Shown: positions 52,126 through 61,080 of the stretch, in pieces
How positions within the stretch are numbered: position 1 is the first letter of the stretch
Layout: each line of letters opens with the position of its first letter
From: Tardiphaga robiniae
GTDB taxonomy: Bacteria > Pseudomonadota > Alphaproteobacteria > Rhizobiales > Xanthobacteraceae
Reading direction: 5' to 3'
Assembly: GCF_013359755.1 (NCBI RefSeq)
Contig: NZ_JABMCJ010000079.1
Span: forward strand, 166,430 to 230,429
Length of the DNA stretch: 64,000 bases
Notes under the pieces: model-generated
What the model saw: the letters and a program-made list of their open reading frames with translations, nothing else
What the model was told of the DNA's origin: nothing
Databases searched by the model: none
Translations under genes and position numbers: made by a program

Positions 52126-53394
52126 ATGAGCACTCACGCCACTGCCGATCATTACATCGCCTCGCCCGCGGCGCCTCCCGCCGTGGTGACGCTGCAGCGC
52201 GCGCTGCTGTGGGCGATGGGTTTTGGCGGCGCCATCGTCTTCATCGAGCCGAGCCCTTTCGAGATCGCCACCCTCACGGCGATGGTGGTGTTCTTCGCGT
52301 CGGGCCTGCGCATGCGGCTGGTGTTCATGCCGCTGCTGCTCATGCTGTTCCTGGTCAATCTCGGCTACACGATCTGCGCCGCCTATCTGCTCGACAAGGC
52401 GCCAATCGTGAACTGGATCCTGACCTCCTGGTACATGGCCATCATGGCGATCTTCGTCGCCCTTGTGATGTCCGAGGACACGCTGGCGCGCATCGATCTG
52501 CTGCGCCGCGGCCTGATCGTCGGCGCACTGGTGGCATCGCTGGCCGGCATCCTCGGCTATCTGCATCTGATCCCCGGCGCGGAGATGTTCACGCTCTACG
52601 GCCGCGCCGCCGGCACGTTCAAGGATCCCAACGTGCTCGGCGCCTTCCTGGTGCTGCCGGCGCTGTTCTGCCTGCAGAGCGTCGTCAGCGACGGTTTCGG
52701 TCGCTCGCTCCGCAGCGCCATTGCGCTCGGCATCATTGCGCTCGCCGTCCTGCTCGCTTTCTCCCGCGCCGCCTGGGGCCTGCTGGCGATCACCTCGGCC
52801 TTCATGCTGATGCTGATGGTGCTGACCAGCCAATCCAACAAACAGCGCTCGCGCATCATCATCATGGCGCTGGCCGCCGTCGCCGTCGTGGCGCTGGTGA
52901 TCGTGATCCTGCTGCAGTTCGACTTCATCGCCGACATGTTCAAGCAGCGCGCCTCGTTCGATCAGAAATATGACGAAGGTCGCTTCGGTCGTTTCGGCCG
53001 ACATGTGCTGGGCGCGCAGATGGCGCTCGATCTGCCCTTCGGAATCGGCCCGCTGCAATTCACGCGCTTCTTTCCGGAAGACACCCACAACTCCTATCTC
53101 AACGCCTTCATGTCCGGCGGCTGGATCTCCGGCGTATGCTATCCCGCGCTGGTGTTCATCACCGCTTTGCTCGGCTTCCGCTACATCTTCGTCCGCGTGC
53201 CATGGCAGCGTGCTTATCTCGCGGTGTTCGCAGCCTATCTCGGGACAGTCGGTGAAGCCTTCATCATCGACACCGACCACTGGCGCCATTTCTGGATGAT
53301 GCTCGGAATCATGTGGGGCATGTTCGTCGCCACGCAGCAATACATGGCAACGGCGCAATTGCGTGCGGCGTCCGGACAGCCAGGCAGCGTCTGA
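52126..53394 (+). CDS. O-antigen ligase/polymerase-like (Wzy family) membrane protein
   Basis: A 422-residue protein with about ten helices of the Wzy_C/O-antigen ligase type. The periplasmic loop has FKDPNVLGAFLVLPALF and SRAAWGLLAI, and a later motif THNSYLNAFMSGGW, common in polymerases and ligases. It would polymerise repeat units exported by a flippase, though no flippase gene is visible in this window. It starts 62 bases after the sugar transferase stop and is probably co-transcribed. Confidence 0.87.
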   Translation: MSTHATADHYIASPAAPPAVVTLQRALLWAMGFGGAIVFIEPSPFEIATLTAMVVFFASGLRMRLVFMPLLLMLFLVNLGYTICAAYLLDKAPIVNWILTSWYMAIMAIFVALVMSEDTLARIDLLRRGLIVGALVASLAGILGYLHLIPGAEMFTLYGRAAGTFKDPNVLGAFLVLPALFCLQSVVSDGFGRSLRSAIALGIIALAVLLAFSRAAWGLLAITSAFMLMLMVLTSQSNKQRSRIIIMALAAVAVVALVIVILLQFDFIADMFKQRASFDQKYDEGRFGRFGRHVLGAQMALDLPFGIGPLQFTRFFPEDTHNSYLNAFMSGGWISGVCYPALVFITALLGFRYIFVRVPWQRAYLAVFAAYLGTVGEAFIIDTDHWRHFWMMLGIMWGMFVATQQYMATAQLRAASGQPGSV

Positions 53395-53458
53395 CAAGCT
53401 CATAAACGAAAACAGCCCCGCTTGCGCGAGGCTGCTTTGTCAAGACGACCGATTGCTG

Positions 53459-53704
53459 TTAGCGAACGATCACAGTCTTGGTGCGCGAACCCCGGCGATC
53501 CCAGCCGTGATGGCGGTGCCCGTAGTCGCGGCGCACATAGGCGCGGCTCTGCCGATAGCCATGACCGCGATGATAGCCACGATCCTGATGGTGATAACCA
53601 CCGCCGCCGATCTGCACATTGATGCCCTGCGCAGACGCGGGGCCTGCAGGTGCTGCGACATAGAGAACGGCCGCAGCCGCCAGCAAAGCCAGTTTCTTGA
53701 TCAT
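53459..53704 (-). CDS. Small secreted His/Gly/Tyr/Arg-rich protein
   Basis: An 81-residue protein. Residues 1-25 are a good Sec signal peptide with cleavage after PAGPASA; the mature part is rich in His, Tyr, Arg and Gly (HHQDRGYHRGHGYRQ, then VRRDYGHRHHGW). A GGAAGG element lies upstream of the ATG at 53704. Bradyrhizobial genomes hold many short proteins of this sort. Function unknown. Confidence 0.68.
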   Translation of the reverse strand: MIKKLALLAAAAVLYVAAPAGPASAQGINVQIGGGGYHHQDRGYHRGHGYRQSRAYVRRDYGHRHHGWDRRGSRTKTVIVR

Positions 53705-53889
53705 GACAATTTATTCCTTCCTTTAAAAGTATCGCGGGACAAGCCATTACCGCCCGGAAGGTTCCGCACGAAATGAAGCACATCGACAAAGGACCCGCGC
53801 ATGTTCGAGCCGTGCCAGATTCTCTTGTGATTTGCGATGGACATCCATCATCAAAGGGAACACGCGAGGAACTGAGCTGTTCTCTTCGC

Positions 53890-54060
53890 ATGACACAGCA
53901 AGCAAAGAACCGCGCATTCGACAAACAGCCGAAGCCCGATCAGAAAATTCCGCCGGCCGGCCCGCACGACAAGCCGGAACTGACCGACGAGAACAAGACG
54001 CCCGGCAGCGGCGTCTTGCCTGACAAGGATCACAAGGAAGTCGAAGGCCCGACGGGATGA
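53890..54060 (+). CDS. Small hydrophilic protein, Pro/Lys/Asp-rich
   Basis: A 56-residue hydrophilic protein, MTQQAKNRAFDKQPKPDQ onward, ending VEGPTG. The frame is open further upstream (to 53773), but that part has no resemblance to a conserved protein. The PHDKPELTDENKTPGSG motif looks disordered and stress-protein-like. Function unknown. Confidence 0.55.
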   Translation: MTQQAKNRAFDKQPKPDQKIPPAGPHDKPELTDENKTPGSGVLPDKDHKEVEGPTG

Positions 54061-54406
54061 CCGCGATCGGTCATCATGTCGTCACGCATCGACGTTAGAC
54101 ATTTATTAACCTTCTCGACTCACTGTGGAGTCAAGGAAGCGCAGACCGGATGTACGTCTGCGTTTGATGGCTCGGAGTTCGCTCCGGGCCATTATCTTTT
54201 CTCGACCCACCATGAGCTGCGAGATGATCGACGCTGCACGCGCATCTCGCTTTCGGTTGCAACGCGTAAAGCGGAACGCCGCTCGCTGATCACGCCATAT
54301 TATTCGTTCCCCCATCGCGGCAAAATTTGTAGCCGATATGCCATGAATTGGAACTGAACCTTCAAAACACCGACACGTTGACTTCTCGATACGAAGGAGA
54401 AGCAGC
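54061..54406. other. Non-coding region with stem-loops before the Gly/Tyr-rich gene
   Basis: 346 bases. It holds the candidate small RNA and the presumed promoter of the following gene. The 93-residue plus-strand frame at 54076-54357 spans the stem-loops and has no recognisable domain; I do not call it a gene. Confidence 0.5.
54115..54202 (+). ncRNA. Candidate structured small RNA
   Basis: Three consecutive stem-loops in about 80 bases: GACTC/GAGTC (54117-54132), CGCAGAC/GTCTGCG (54140-54162) and an 11-base stem ATGGCTCGGAG/CTCCGGGCCAT with TTCG loop (54167-54192), the last followed by TATCTTTTC as in a rho-independent terminator. A promoter-like GTTAGACATTTATTAACC is 20 bases upstream of the first stem. 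No convincing gene overlaps it. Identity is unknown; it may also be the leader of the next gene. Confidence 0.45.
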
Positions 54407-54688
54407 ATGAAGAAGACAGCACTTATTCTTGCCACTGTCGCTGCCGTCGGCGCGGCGTCGATCGCATCGAAACCGGCAGAGGCCCGTGGCGGCCGCGGCG
54501 CGGCGATCGGACTCGGCATTGCAGCCGGCGCATTGGCGGCCGGTGCCTATGGTGCTTACGGCCCCGGTTACGGATATGGTTATGGCCCGCGCCATTACGG
54601 CCCGCGTTATGCCTATGGTCCGCGCTACGGTTACGGCGACGGCTACTATGGCGGTCGCCGCTACTATCGCAGCTACGGCTACTACTAA
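54407..54688 (+). CDS. Small secreted Gly/Tyr/Arg-rich protein
   Basis: A 93-residue protein. Residues 1-26 are a signal peptide (cleavage after KPAEA), then a Gly/Ala segment and a C-terminus of GYGYG, YGPRY and YGGRRYY repeats. It could be a cell-surface or periplasmic low-complexity protein. A GGAGA element precedes the ATG. Terminator follows. Function unknown, but presence of signal peptide, ribosome site and terminator make it a real gene. Confidence 0.78.
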   Translation: MKKTALILATVAAVGAASIASKPAEARGGRGAAIGLGIAAGALAAGAYGAYGPGYGYGYGPRHYGPRYAYGPRYGYGDGYYGGRRYYRSYGYY

Positions 54689-54709
54689 ACGCGGCTGATT
54701 GAATTGACG

Positions 54710-54740
54710 AAGGCCCGGAGCATATGCTCCGGGCCTTTTT
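54710..54740 (+). terminator. Terminator after the Gly/Tyr-rich gene
   Basis: A perfect 28-base palindrome AAGGCCCGGAGCATATGCTC continuing to CGGGCCTT, followed by a T run; 21 bases after the stop. Confidence 0.93.
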
Positions 54741-54809
54741 CGTCACCATCATCCAGCATTCGCTCGCATCGCTGCTGCGTTGCCGCAAGGGCTTCAGTTA
54801 CGCAGTGGG

Positions 54810-54947
54810 CTAGATACCAAACAGCCAAACGGCCGTGATGGTCGCAACCACCGCTAACCCGCTGATAGTCCAACCACCGTAGTAGCCGATATCATCGTCA
54901 TGCCGGATCTCCGACGGACCATCTGCGGTATGCCAGTGACTTGCCAT
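54810..54947 (-). CDS. Small single-span membrane protein
   Basis: A 45-residue protein, MASHWHTADGPSEIRHDDDI then GYYGGWTISG and a C-terminal membrane helix (LAVVATITAVWLFGI). AGGAGG lies 7 bases before the ATG at 54947, a strong ribosome site. It is absent from longer frames on either strand. Function unknown; its acidic/His N-terminus and tail anchor are notable. Confidence 0.72.
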   Translation of the reverse strand: MASHWHTADGPSEIRHDDDIGYYGGWTISGLAVVATITAVWLFGI

Positions 54948-55180
54948 GCGAGCCTCCTGTTTTCAGGATAATCGGCCCGATGACCAAGAGTTCCATTGGC
55001 GCAAAAAAGACATGTCGGCGCCACCTGCCTGGCCGCCCTTAGGCGACATCGGATTCGTGGTCACCGGCATCTGTGGCCAAAGGGTCACGACGGCAAGGAT
55101 TCATTAAGGAGTGCGGCCGGGGCAATTGACGGAACCCGGAGCCGGGAGAAGTCTCATGTTTTCAGCGTAGAGTAGATATT

Positions 55181-55300
55181 ATGTTAGAGATTATTGTCCT
55201 CGGCTTCCTTATTTGTGCAGCGGCCTATGTCGGGCTTCTCTGGTTCGCCGGACGGAAAGACGACGTGATTCACGGTGATTTCGTCGAACCGAAATCGTAA
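55181..55300 (+). CDS. Very small single-span membrane protein
   Basis: A 39-residue frame, MLEIIVLGFLICAAAYVGLL followed by WFAGRKDDVIHGDFVEPKS. One N-terminal hydrophobic helix and a polar tail. The ribosome site is weak (AGAGTAGATATT). Plausible but short; could be a chance frame. Confidence 0.45.
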   Translation: MLEIIVLGFLICAAAYVGLLWFAGRKDDVIHGDFVEPKS

Positions 55301-55393
55301 GGCTGGCGTCGCGGGCGCTTGATCGAGGCCACCCTATTCAGGCGGCACCGCTCGCGTGCGAGACTACTAATGTCTTGAAATGATTTGGAAAAA

Positions 55394-55471
55394 TGGTCGG
55401 AGCGAGAGGATTCGAACCTCCGACCCCTAGTCTCCCAGACTAGTGCGCTAACCGGGCTGCGCTACGCTCCG
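55394..55471 (-). tRNA. tRNA-Pro (GGG)
   Basis: Cloverleaf on the minus strand: acceptor CGGAGCG/CGCTCCG, anticodon stem CTAGT/ACTAG with loop CTGGGAG giving GGG, T-loop TTCGAAT, encoded CCA. 78 bases. Confidence 0.95.
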
Positions 55472-55551
55472 ATGGGGCATCGTGTAGCTTCGATCCGTCC
55501 GAGGCGCAAGAAGGCTGAGCGGATTGAAACGGATTGGTTGTGGGGCGGTGG

Positions 55552-56367
55552 CTAGCCGTCCTTCATCGCCGTATCGAGCGCCCGGCGCGCCGCCAGCAGC
55601 TCCTCGAGCACAGCTTCGAGCCGTTCGCGTTCCAGCCGGCGCTGCGGGTTCGGCCTTGGGCTCGGGGCCGCAGCCGGTCTTGCGCTCTGCGTCGGAGCCG
55701 ACATTGCCGGTTCGGGCCGCCCCGCAACAGGATTTGCCAATACGGGGTTTGCCCGCGACGGCGGCCGCTGCAGCTGTGGATCCACGCGCGGCGACGTCGA
55801 TGTCATCGGAGGTTCGCGGCGGGCGGCGACGGGAGCGGCAGCAGCCTCCTCCTCGTCTTCTTCCTCAGCCTCTTCGTCCTCGCCATCTTCGCCGTCGTCT
55901 TCGTCGCCCTCTTCTTCTTCCTCGTCCTCGGCGCCTTCGGCGTCAGCCTCGTCTTCGGCCTCTTCCTCGATCTCCTCGTCGCGTTCAGCCTCGTCCTCGG
56001 CCTCTTCTTCCTCGTGATCCTCTTCGATCACGGGACGCTTCGCCTGGACGCGCGGCGCGATGGCGGCAGACGTCGGCGCGAAGCTCGGCGCAGCGTGGCC
56101 ATCGACCAGCCCCTGCACCGACTTGATGCCGTTCTCTTTCAGGATTCGTTGCACGCCGCGGATGGTATAACCTTCGCCGTAGAGCAACCGGCGGATGCCG
56201 CGCAGCAGATCGACATCGTCCGGACGATAGTATCGCCGGCCGCCGGATCGCTTCATCGGTTTGATTTGAGTGAACCGCGTTTCCCAGAACCGCAGAACAT
56301 GCTGCGGTATATCGAGATCGTCAGCGACCTCGCTTATGGTTCGAAACGCATCCGGCGCTTTGTCCAA
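55552..56367 (-). CDS. MerR-type regulator with a very acidic middle segment
   Basis: A 271-residue protein. Residues 10-80 are a MerR winged helix ([20 protein letters not shown], then [21 protein letters not shown]). Residues 115-174 hold 46 Asp/Glu out of 60, a long acidic region; a Pro/Arg-rich part and a short helix follow. It is the last gene of the conserved plsX-fabH-ihfA-merR order. DNA target unknown; the acidic segment could bind DNA-binding proteins or mimic DNA, which is inference. Confidence 0.85.
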   Translation of the reverse strand: MDKAPDAFRTISEVADDLDIPQHVLRFWETRFTQIKPMKRSGGRRYYRPDDVDLLRGIRRLLYGEGYTIRGVQRILKENGIKSVQGLVDGHAAPSFAPTSAAIAPRVQAKRPVIEEDHEEEEAEDEAERDEEIEEEAEDEADAEGAEDEEEEEGDEDDGEDGEDEEAEEEDEEEAAAAPVAARREPPMTSTSPRVDPQLQRPPSRANPVLANPVAGRPEPAMSAPTQSARPAAAPSPRPNPQRRLERERLEAVLEELLAARRALDTAMKDG

Positions 56368-56463
56368 GTGCAGGATCCCTGTGGTTCGCCCTGTGGTTCA
56401 CCAAAAGCGTTTTCAAGCGAAGTGGCTACCGGTTCGCGTGAAGAAAACGCGTCAAAACAAACG

Positions 56464-56799
56464 CTAGTCGTCGTGATCTTTACCGTTGCCAACTGCGGTA
56501 CTGTCGCCGTTGATCCGCTGTTTCAGGATCGCCGACGGCTTGAATACCATCACTCGCCGCGGCGAGATCGGTACTTCTGTGCCCGTCTTCGGATTGCGGC
56601 CGATGCGCTCGCCTTTTTTGCGCACCATGAAGGAGCCGAACGAGGACAGCTTCACTGTCTCGCCCTTCTCCAGACAATCCGTAATTTCTTTCAAAACCAG
56701 TTCAACAAACGCGGACGACTCCGTGCGCGAGAGACCTACCTTTTGGTAGACCGCTTCGCACAGATCAACGCGTGTGACTGTTTTTCCCGTGCCCGTCAT
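56464..56799 (-). CDS. ihfA: Integration host factor subunit alpha
   Basis: DNA-bending protein, 111 residues with start [13 protein letters not shown] at 56799; a longer frame opens at 56811. The DNA-gripping arm is [20 protein letters not shown] and the end [16 protein letters not shown]. It works with IHF-beta, encoded elsewhere. In this group ihfA sits between fabH and the merR-like gene, as here. Confidence 0.95.
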   Translation of the reverse strand: MTGTGKTVTRVDLCEAVYQKVGLSRTESSAFVELVLKEITDCLEKGETVKLSSFGSFMVRKKGERIGRNPKTGTEVPISPRRVMVFKPSAILKQRINGDSTAVGNGKDHDD

Positions 56800-56944
56800 C
56801 GCCTGCCCCAACTACTCTCGGCGAACCAAATTCGCGTCAGAAATTAGGAGGTTAACGCGCTCCGGTCAACAGTCACCATCGATGCAAAGGCATGGAAAAT
56901 CATGACAATTTGAGATGTTGTCGATCTGCATCATCACCGGCGCA

Positions 56945-57922
56945 TCACCAGCGAATGAGTGCAGAGCCCCAGGTGAAGCCGCCGCCCATGGCTTCGAGCA
57001 AGACGAGGTCGCCCTTCTTGATGCGGCCGTCGTTGACCGCCACCGATAGTGCGAGCGGAATCGACGCCGCCGACGTGTTGCCGTGAAGGTCCACGGTCAG
57101 CACCACCTTTTGCGGTGCAATATGCAGTTTATGCGCGGACGCATCGATAATGCGCTTGTTGGCCTGATGCGGCACGAACCAGTCGATGGTCTCGGCGCTG
57201 GCGCCGGTGGCTTTGAACGCATCGACGATCACGTCGGTGATCATGCCCACCGCATGTTTGAAGACCTCGCGGCCTTCCATGCGCAGGTAACCCACTGTCT
57301 GCGTCGAGGACGGGCCGCCATCGACGAACAGCTTTTCCTTGTGCCGGCCGTCCGAGCGCAGATGCGTGGTCAGCACGCCGCGATCGCTGGCTTCGCCGGG
57401 CTGGGTCTGTGCTTCCAGCACCACTGCACCGGCACCATCGCCGAACAGCACGCAGGTTCCGCGATCGGTCCAGTCGAGAATGCGCGAGAAAGTCTCTGCG
57501 CCGATCACCAGCGCGCGCTTGCCGGCGCCGGTGCGCAACAGGCTGTCGGCGGTGGTCAATCCAAAGATAAAGCCGGAACACACCGCCTGCAGGTCGAACG
57601 CCGCGCCATGGGTAATACCGAGCGCGTTCTGCACCGCAACGGCCGTCGCCGGGAATGTATTGTCCGGGGTCGAGGTCGCCAGCACGATCAGGTCGATGGA
57701 CTGCGCATCGACGCCGGCATTGGCCAGCGCCGCCTGCGCGGCCTTGATCGCCAGATGCGAGGTGAACTCGCCGTCCGCAGCGATGTGGCGCTGCTTGATA
57801 CCGGTGCGCTGGACGATCCACTCGTCCGATGTGTCGACCTTGGATGCCAGTTCGGCATTGGTCAGGATCCGCTCCGGCAGGTAAGAGCCGCAGCCGAGCA
57901 CGACCGAACGTATCGCAGTCAC
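56945..57922 (-). CDS. fabH: 3-oxoacyl-ACP synthase III
   Basis: Starts fatty-acid synthesis by condensing acetyl-CoA with malonyl-ACP; 325 residues. Catalytic triad C115 ([12 protein letters not shown]), H252 (VPHQANKRI) and N282 (HGNTSAAS). It overlaps plsX by 4 bases, so the two are translationally coupled; this pairs fatty-acid initiation with acyl-phosphate synthesis for phospholipids. Confidence 0.97.
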   Translation of the reverse strand: MTAIRSVVLGCGSYLPERILTNAELASKVDTSDEWIVQRTGIKQRHIAADGEFTSHLAIKAAQAALANAGVDAQSIDLIVLATSTPDNTFPATAVAVQNALGITHGAAFDLQAVCSGFIFGLTTADSLLRTGAGKRALVIGAETFSRILDWTDRGTCVLFGDGAGAVVLEAQTQPGEASDRGVLTTHLRSDGRHKEKLFVDGGPSSTQTVGYLRMEGREVFKHAVGMITDVIVDAFKATGASAETIDWFVPHQANKRIIDASAHKLHIAPQKVVLTVDLHGNTSAASIPLALSVAVNDGRIKKGDLVLLEAMGGGFTWGSALIRW

Positions 57923-58980
57923 GAGACAGCCTCCTGCGCAGCCGGGCTCGCAGGGAGCGCTTGGCCGTCGCGGTTGAGCATTTGATTGATCTTGGTGAGA
58001 AGGTCGTAGCGGACCATGTCGTAACCGACATCCACCGCATAGGCGAAACCGTCGGCATTGGTGCCACCGTGGCTCTTCACCACGATGCCGCGCAGGCCGA
58101 GAAACACCGCGCCGTTGGACTTGTTCGGATCGACCTTGTCGCGCACCGCCTTGAAGGCGTTCTTGGCGAACAGGTAGCCGATGCGCGAGCGCCAGGTGCG
58201 GGCCATGGCATTGCGCAGATATTCGGCAAACTGCCGCGCGGTGCCCTCAGCCGCCTTGAGCGCGATATTGCCGCTGAAGCCTTCGGTGACGATCACGTCG
58301 GCATCGCCGCGGCCGATGCCGTCGCCCTCGACGAAACCGATGAATTCGAGCTGCGGCAGATTGGCGGTGCGCAGCAGTTCGGCGGCATCGCGGATTTCGT
58401 CGCCGCCCTTGATTTCCTCGACGCCGATATTGAGCAGACCGACCGTCGGCCGGGCCAGATCGAACAGCGCGCTGGCCATGGCGCTGCCCATGACAGCGAG
58501 AGTCTTCAGGTGGTTGGCGTCGCCGCCGATGGTGGCGCCGAGATCGAGCACGACGGAATCGCCGCGCGTGGTCGGCCAGATCGCGGCCAGGCCGGGACGC
58601 TCGATACCGTCGAGCATGCGCAGGCAAAAGCGCGCCATCGCCATCAGCGCGCCGGTATTGCCGGCGGAGATCGCGACATCGGCCTCGCCCTTCTTCACCG
58701 CCTCGATCGCCAGCCACATCGACGAGACCTTGCGGCCACGGCGCAGCGCCTGGCTTGGCTTGTCATGCATGCTGACGGCAACGTCGGTATGGATCACCTT
58801 CGATACGGCCTTCAGTGCCGGATGATTGGCGAGTTCTTTCTCGATCAGCGCGCTGTCACCGAACAGCAGGAACTCGCTGTCGGGATGCCGGGTCAACGAA
58901 ATCGCGGCGCCGGGAATGACCACCGATGCGCCGATGTCGCCACCCATGGCGTCTAGCGCGATGCGAACCTTTTTCGGCAT
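57919..58980 (-). CDS. plsX: Phosphate acyltransferase
   Basis: Converts acyl-ACP to acyl-phosphate for glycerolipid synthesis; a peripheral membrane protein of 353 residues with the start at 58980 ([20 protein letters not shown]). The glycine-rich AMGGD start and [18 protein letters not shown] are typical, as is [20 protein letters not shown]. The frame opens earlier (59046) without homologous sequence. It leads the fabH-ihfA-merR group. Confidence 0.96.
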   Translation of the reverse strand: MPKKVRIALDAMGGDIGASVVIPGAAISLTRHPDSEFLLFGDSALIEKELANHPALKAVSKVIHTDVAVSMHDKPSQALRRGRKVSSMWLAIEAVKKGEADVAISAGNTGALMAMARFCLRMLDGIERPGLAAIWPTTRGDSVVLDLGATIGGDANHLKTLAVMGSAMASALFDLARPTVGLLNIGVEEIKGGDEIRDAAELLRTANLPQLEFIGFVEGDGIGRGDADVIVTEGFSGNIALKAAEGTARQFAEYLRNAMARTWRSRIGYLFAKNAFKAVRDKVDPNKSNGAVFLGLRGIVVKSHGGTNADGFAYAVDVGYDMVRYDLLTKINQMLNRDGQALPASPAAQEAVS

Positions 58981-59182
58981 GGACGTTCCGGAAACCTGTC
59001 TCTTGCGGCCTGTGACGCTCGTGGCCGCGGACGAAGTCTGCCGCATTTGGCAGCAGACGGCGAAGTTATGGCATTAACCCGATTTCGGCCGGGGACAATA
59101 GCGTTTCCGTGACCCGATACAACATCTTGACCGGGCGCTTTTGTCCCGCCAGCCGCACGGGGCGTGGAATCGGACCTCGGTC

Positions 59183-59773
59183 TCAGCCCTTCCCGGGCTT
59201 TTTGGATTTGGGCGTCTCAGGGGCGGTTTTCAGCGCTTTCAGGGCCGCAAACGGGTGCTCTTCCGGGTCCGGAACCTCGACCACCGGCTCGAACACGGCA
59301 TCGGGCTTACGGGGATACGGGTCCAGCCCCAGAAACAGCGCGTCGGTCGCCAGTTTGCCGAGGTCGATAAAGCCGTTTTCGATCGGCTCCGGCGGATCCG
59401 GGGTCTCCTCGTCACTCTCAACGTCCTCGTCCACCGATTCGGCGAGTTCGCGAATCTGCGATGGCGGCGCGAAAATCACGTCGATCTCTTCCTCGAAATC
59501 GGCGGCCAACGGGTCCAGCGTCACCACGCAAGTCTGCTCGACCTTGCCCCAGATGCGACCGGTGACATGCACCGTACCGCCCTTGACGGGGCTCAGCAGG
59601 AGTTCGCCTTTCACGGCGCCCACGCTGACGAGGCCGCCGAGTTCGGCGATCCGCTTGCGCTCCTCGGGCGTGGCCTCGATGTCGCGCGCCAGCCCCGTTT
59701 CCGGGATCTGGATCACGGCGATGGGCACGCTCCAGGGCGGCGTGAGATCCACGGTGCGGTCGGGTTTGTTCAT
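59183..59773 (-). CDS. DUF177 (YceD family) protein
   Basis: A 196-residue protein of the YceD family, recognised by the central GRIWGKVEQTCVVTLDPL segment; in many bacteria it precedes rpmF, and its role in rRNA or ribosome assembly is suspected. Here rpmF is not next to it. The start MNKPDRTVDL at 59773 overlaps the upstream gene stop by 4 bases. The C-terminus is acidic then Pro/Lys-rich. Confidence 0.86.
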   Translation of the reverse strand: MNKPDRTVDLTPPWSVPIAVIQIPETGLARDIEATPEERKRIAELGGLVSVGAVKGELLLSPVKGGTVHVTGRIWGKVEQTCVVTLDPLAADFEEEIDVIFAPPSQIRELAESVDEDVESDEETPDPPEPIENGFIDLGKLATDALFLGLDPYPRKPDAVFEPVVEVPDPEEHPFAALKALKTAPETPKSKKPGKG

Positions 59774-60312
59774 GTCGTTACCAAGGTCTCCGCAGGCGAC
59801 GGGAAATGCCACGCGCCTGATGTCAGTGTCGTTGCATCCAGCGTGCCCAGACGGGCATTCGCCGCTTCGACATAAACAGCGAGACGCCGGGCGTTCTCGA
59901 TGTCCATGCCATTATAGATATTCTTCGACAGCGCCGCCGCCAGAGGCTCCCTGCCCGCGCCAAGCGCTGCGTCATAGGCGCCTGTCCGGCCGTAAAACGC
60001 ATCGCCGAATTCCCGCATTTTCTTCGGCACCTTCATGTCGCTGGTGCCGAGTTCGCGCAGGTTATCGTCCATATCGCTGCAGAACCTGTCGAAAAGTCCC
60101 TGCGACAACTCATCCTTCGGACTTATCCGGCGCAGCACCAGCCACAGGTGCAGCAGCAACATATCGAAACGCCCGTTTACCGTATCCGGTGCTCCCAAGT
60201 CCCGATAAAACAAGGGTTCTCGCGCCTGCGCCACGATCATGCCATAGATGGCTTCGATGGTGCCGCGCAACGGCGCCGGGGGCTTTCTGAAGTGACTGAA
60301 CGGCCAGACCAT
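59770..60312 (-). CDS. Ubiquinol-cytochrome c chaperone (CBP3/UQCC family)
   Basis: A 180-residue protein of the CBP3 family that assists assembly of cytochrome b of the bc1 complex. Marks include IYGMIVAQAREPLFYRDLGA and FDRFCSDMDDNLRELGTSDM, both common to the family. The start MVWPFSHFRK at 60312 follows a GGGTTC region. It is coupled to the DUF177 gene; the same order appears across alphaproteobacteria. Confidence 0.88.
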   Translation of the reverse strand: MVWPFSHFRKPPAPLRGTIEAIYGMIVAQAREPLFYRDLGAPDTVNGRFDMLLLHLWLVLRRISPKDELSQGLFDRFCSDMDDNLRELGTSDMKVPKKMREFGDAFYGRTGAYDAALGAGREPLAAALSKNIYNGMDIENARRLAVYVEAANARLGTLDATTLTSGAWHFPSPAETLVTT

Positions 60313-60452
60313 CTTGGGTTCCTCAGGCGGGCCCCTCGGGCACGCGCATGTTGCATTCAGAGGTTCTGCCCGGTACGTCAACGCCTTCCGGGATGCAAGT
60401 CTTTCGGAAGCAAGGCCTTCCCGAGAATCAAGAGGATGGGACCCCCTCCGCT

Positions 60453-60923
60453 ATGACAATTTCGACCTCCATCAGCGCGAAGGCGCGGCCGACGCGTGGC
60501 TGGCGCGGCATGCGCGCCGCACTCGCGGTCGCGGCCCTGTGCGTCACGCTGGGCGCCTGCGCCGAGCAATTCCAGAAGGGCTACATCCTGCCCCCCGGCG
60601 CGCTGGAGCAGATCCCGATCGGCGCCAGCCAGGATCAGGTCCTGATCGTGATGGGCACGCCCTCCACCGTCGCCACGCTATCGGGCGAAGTGTTCTATTA
60701 CATCTCGCAGCGCGCCGAACGCGCCGTCGCGTTCATGCCGCAGAAGGTCACCGACCAGCGCGTCATCGCGATCTATTTCGACAAGAACCGCAAGGTAATC
60801 CGGCTCGCCAATTACGGCCTGCAGGACGGCAAGATCTTCGACTTCATCAGCCGCACCACGCCGACCTCCGGCCAGGAGATGAGCTATCTCACGCCGCTGT
60901 TCAAGCTGATCAGCTTCCGCTAG
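60453..60923 (+). CDS. bamE: Outer membrane protein assembly factor BamE
   Basis: Lipoprotein of the beta-barrel assembly machinery, 156 residues. Signal peptide with lipobox LGAC (residues about 32-35) and mature fold with YILPPGALEQIPIGASQDQV, typical of SmpA/BamE. Start ATG at 60453 preferred since it gives a standard signal peptide; the frame opens earlier at 60348. It is divergent from the chaperone gene. Monocistronic, with a terminator. Confidence 0.92.
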   Translation: MTISTSISAKARPTRGWRGMRAALAVAALCVTLGACAEQFQKGYILPPGALEQIPIGASQDQVLIVMGTPSTVATLSGEVFYYISQRAERAVAFMPQKVTDQRVIAIYFDKNRKVIRLANYGLQDGKIFDFISRTTPTSGQEMSYLTPLFKLISFR

Positions 60924-60949
60924 GCGGAACTATCAAATCGCTGAATTGC

Positions 60950-60981
60950 AAAAGCCCCGCAGCACACGCTGCGGGGCTTTT
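60950..60981 (+). terminator. Terminator of bamE
   Basis: AAAAGCCCCGCAGC, loop ACAC, GCTGCGGGGCTTTT followed by CTTTA; a perfect 14-base stem 26 bases after the stop. Confidence 0.93.
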
Positions 60982-61080
60982 CTTTACGCTGTGGCCAAGG
61001 TCGGCTTGCCCGCCACCATCTGCCTCACTACGATTTCAGCAAGATCAAAAACCAAAACGACACCATCGAGGGAAGAAGCT

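Noticed and set aside
54076..54357. 93-residue plus-strand frame
   Set aside because: It runs through three stem-loops and has no conserved motif or good ribosome site; a non-coding RNA is a better reading.
55524..56126. Long plus-strand frame opposite the MerR gene
   Set aside because: It is the reverse of the acidic GAA/GAG-rich codons; the minus-strand frame has a clear MerR domain.
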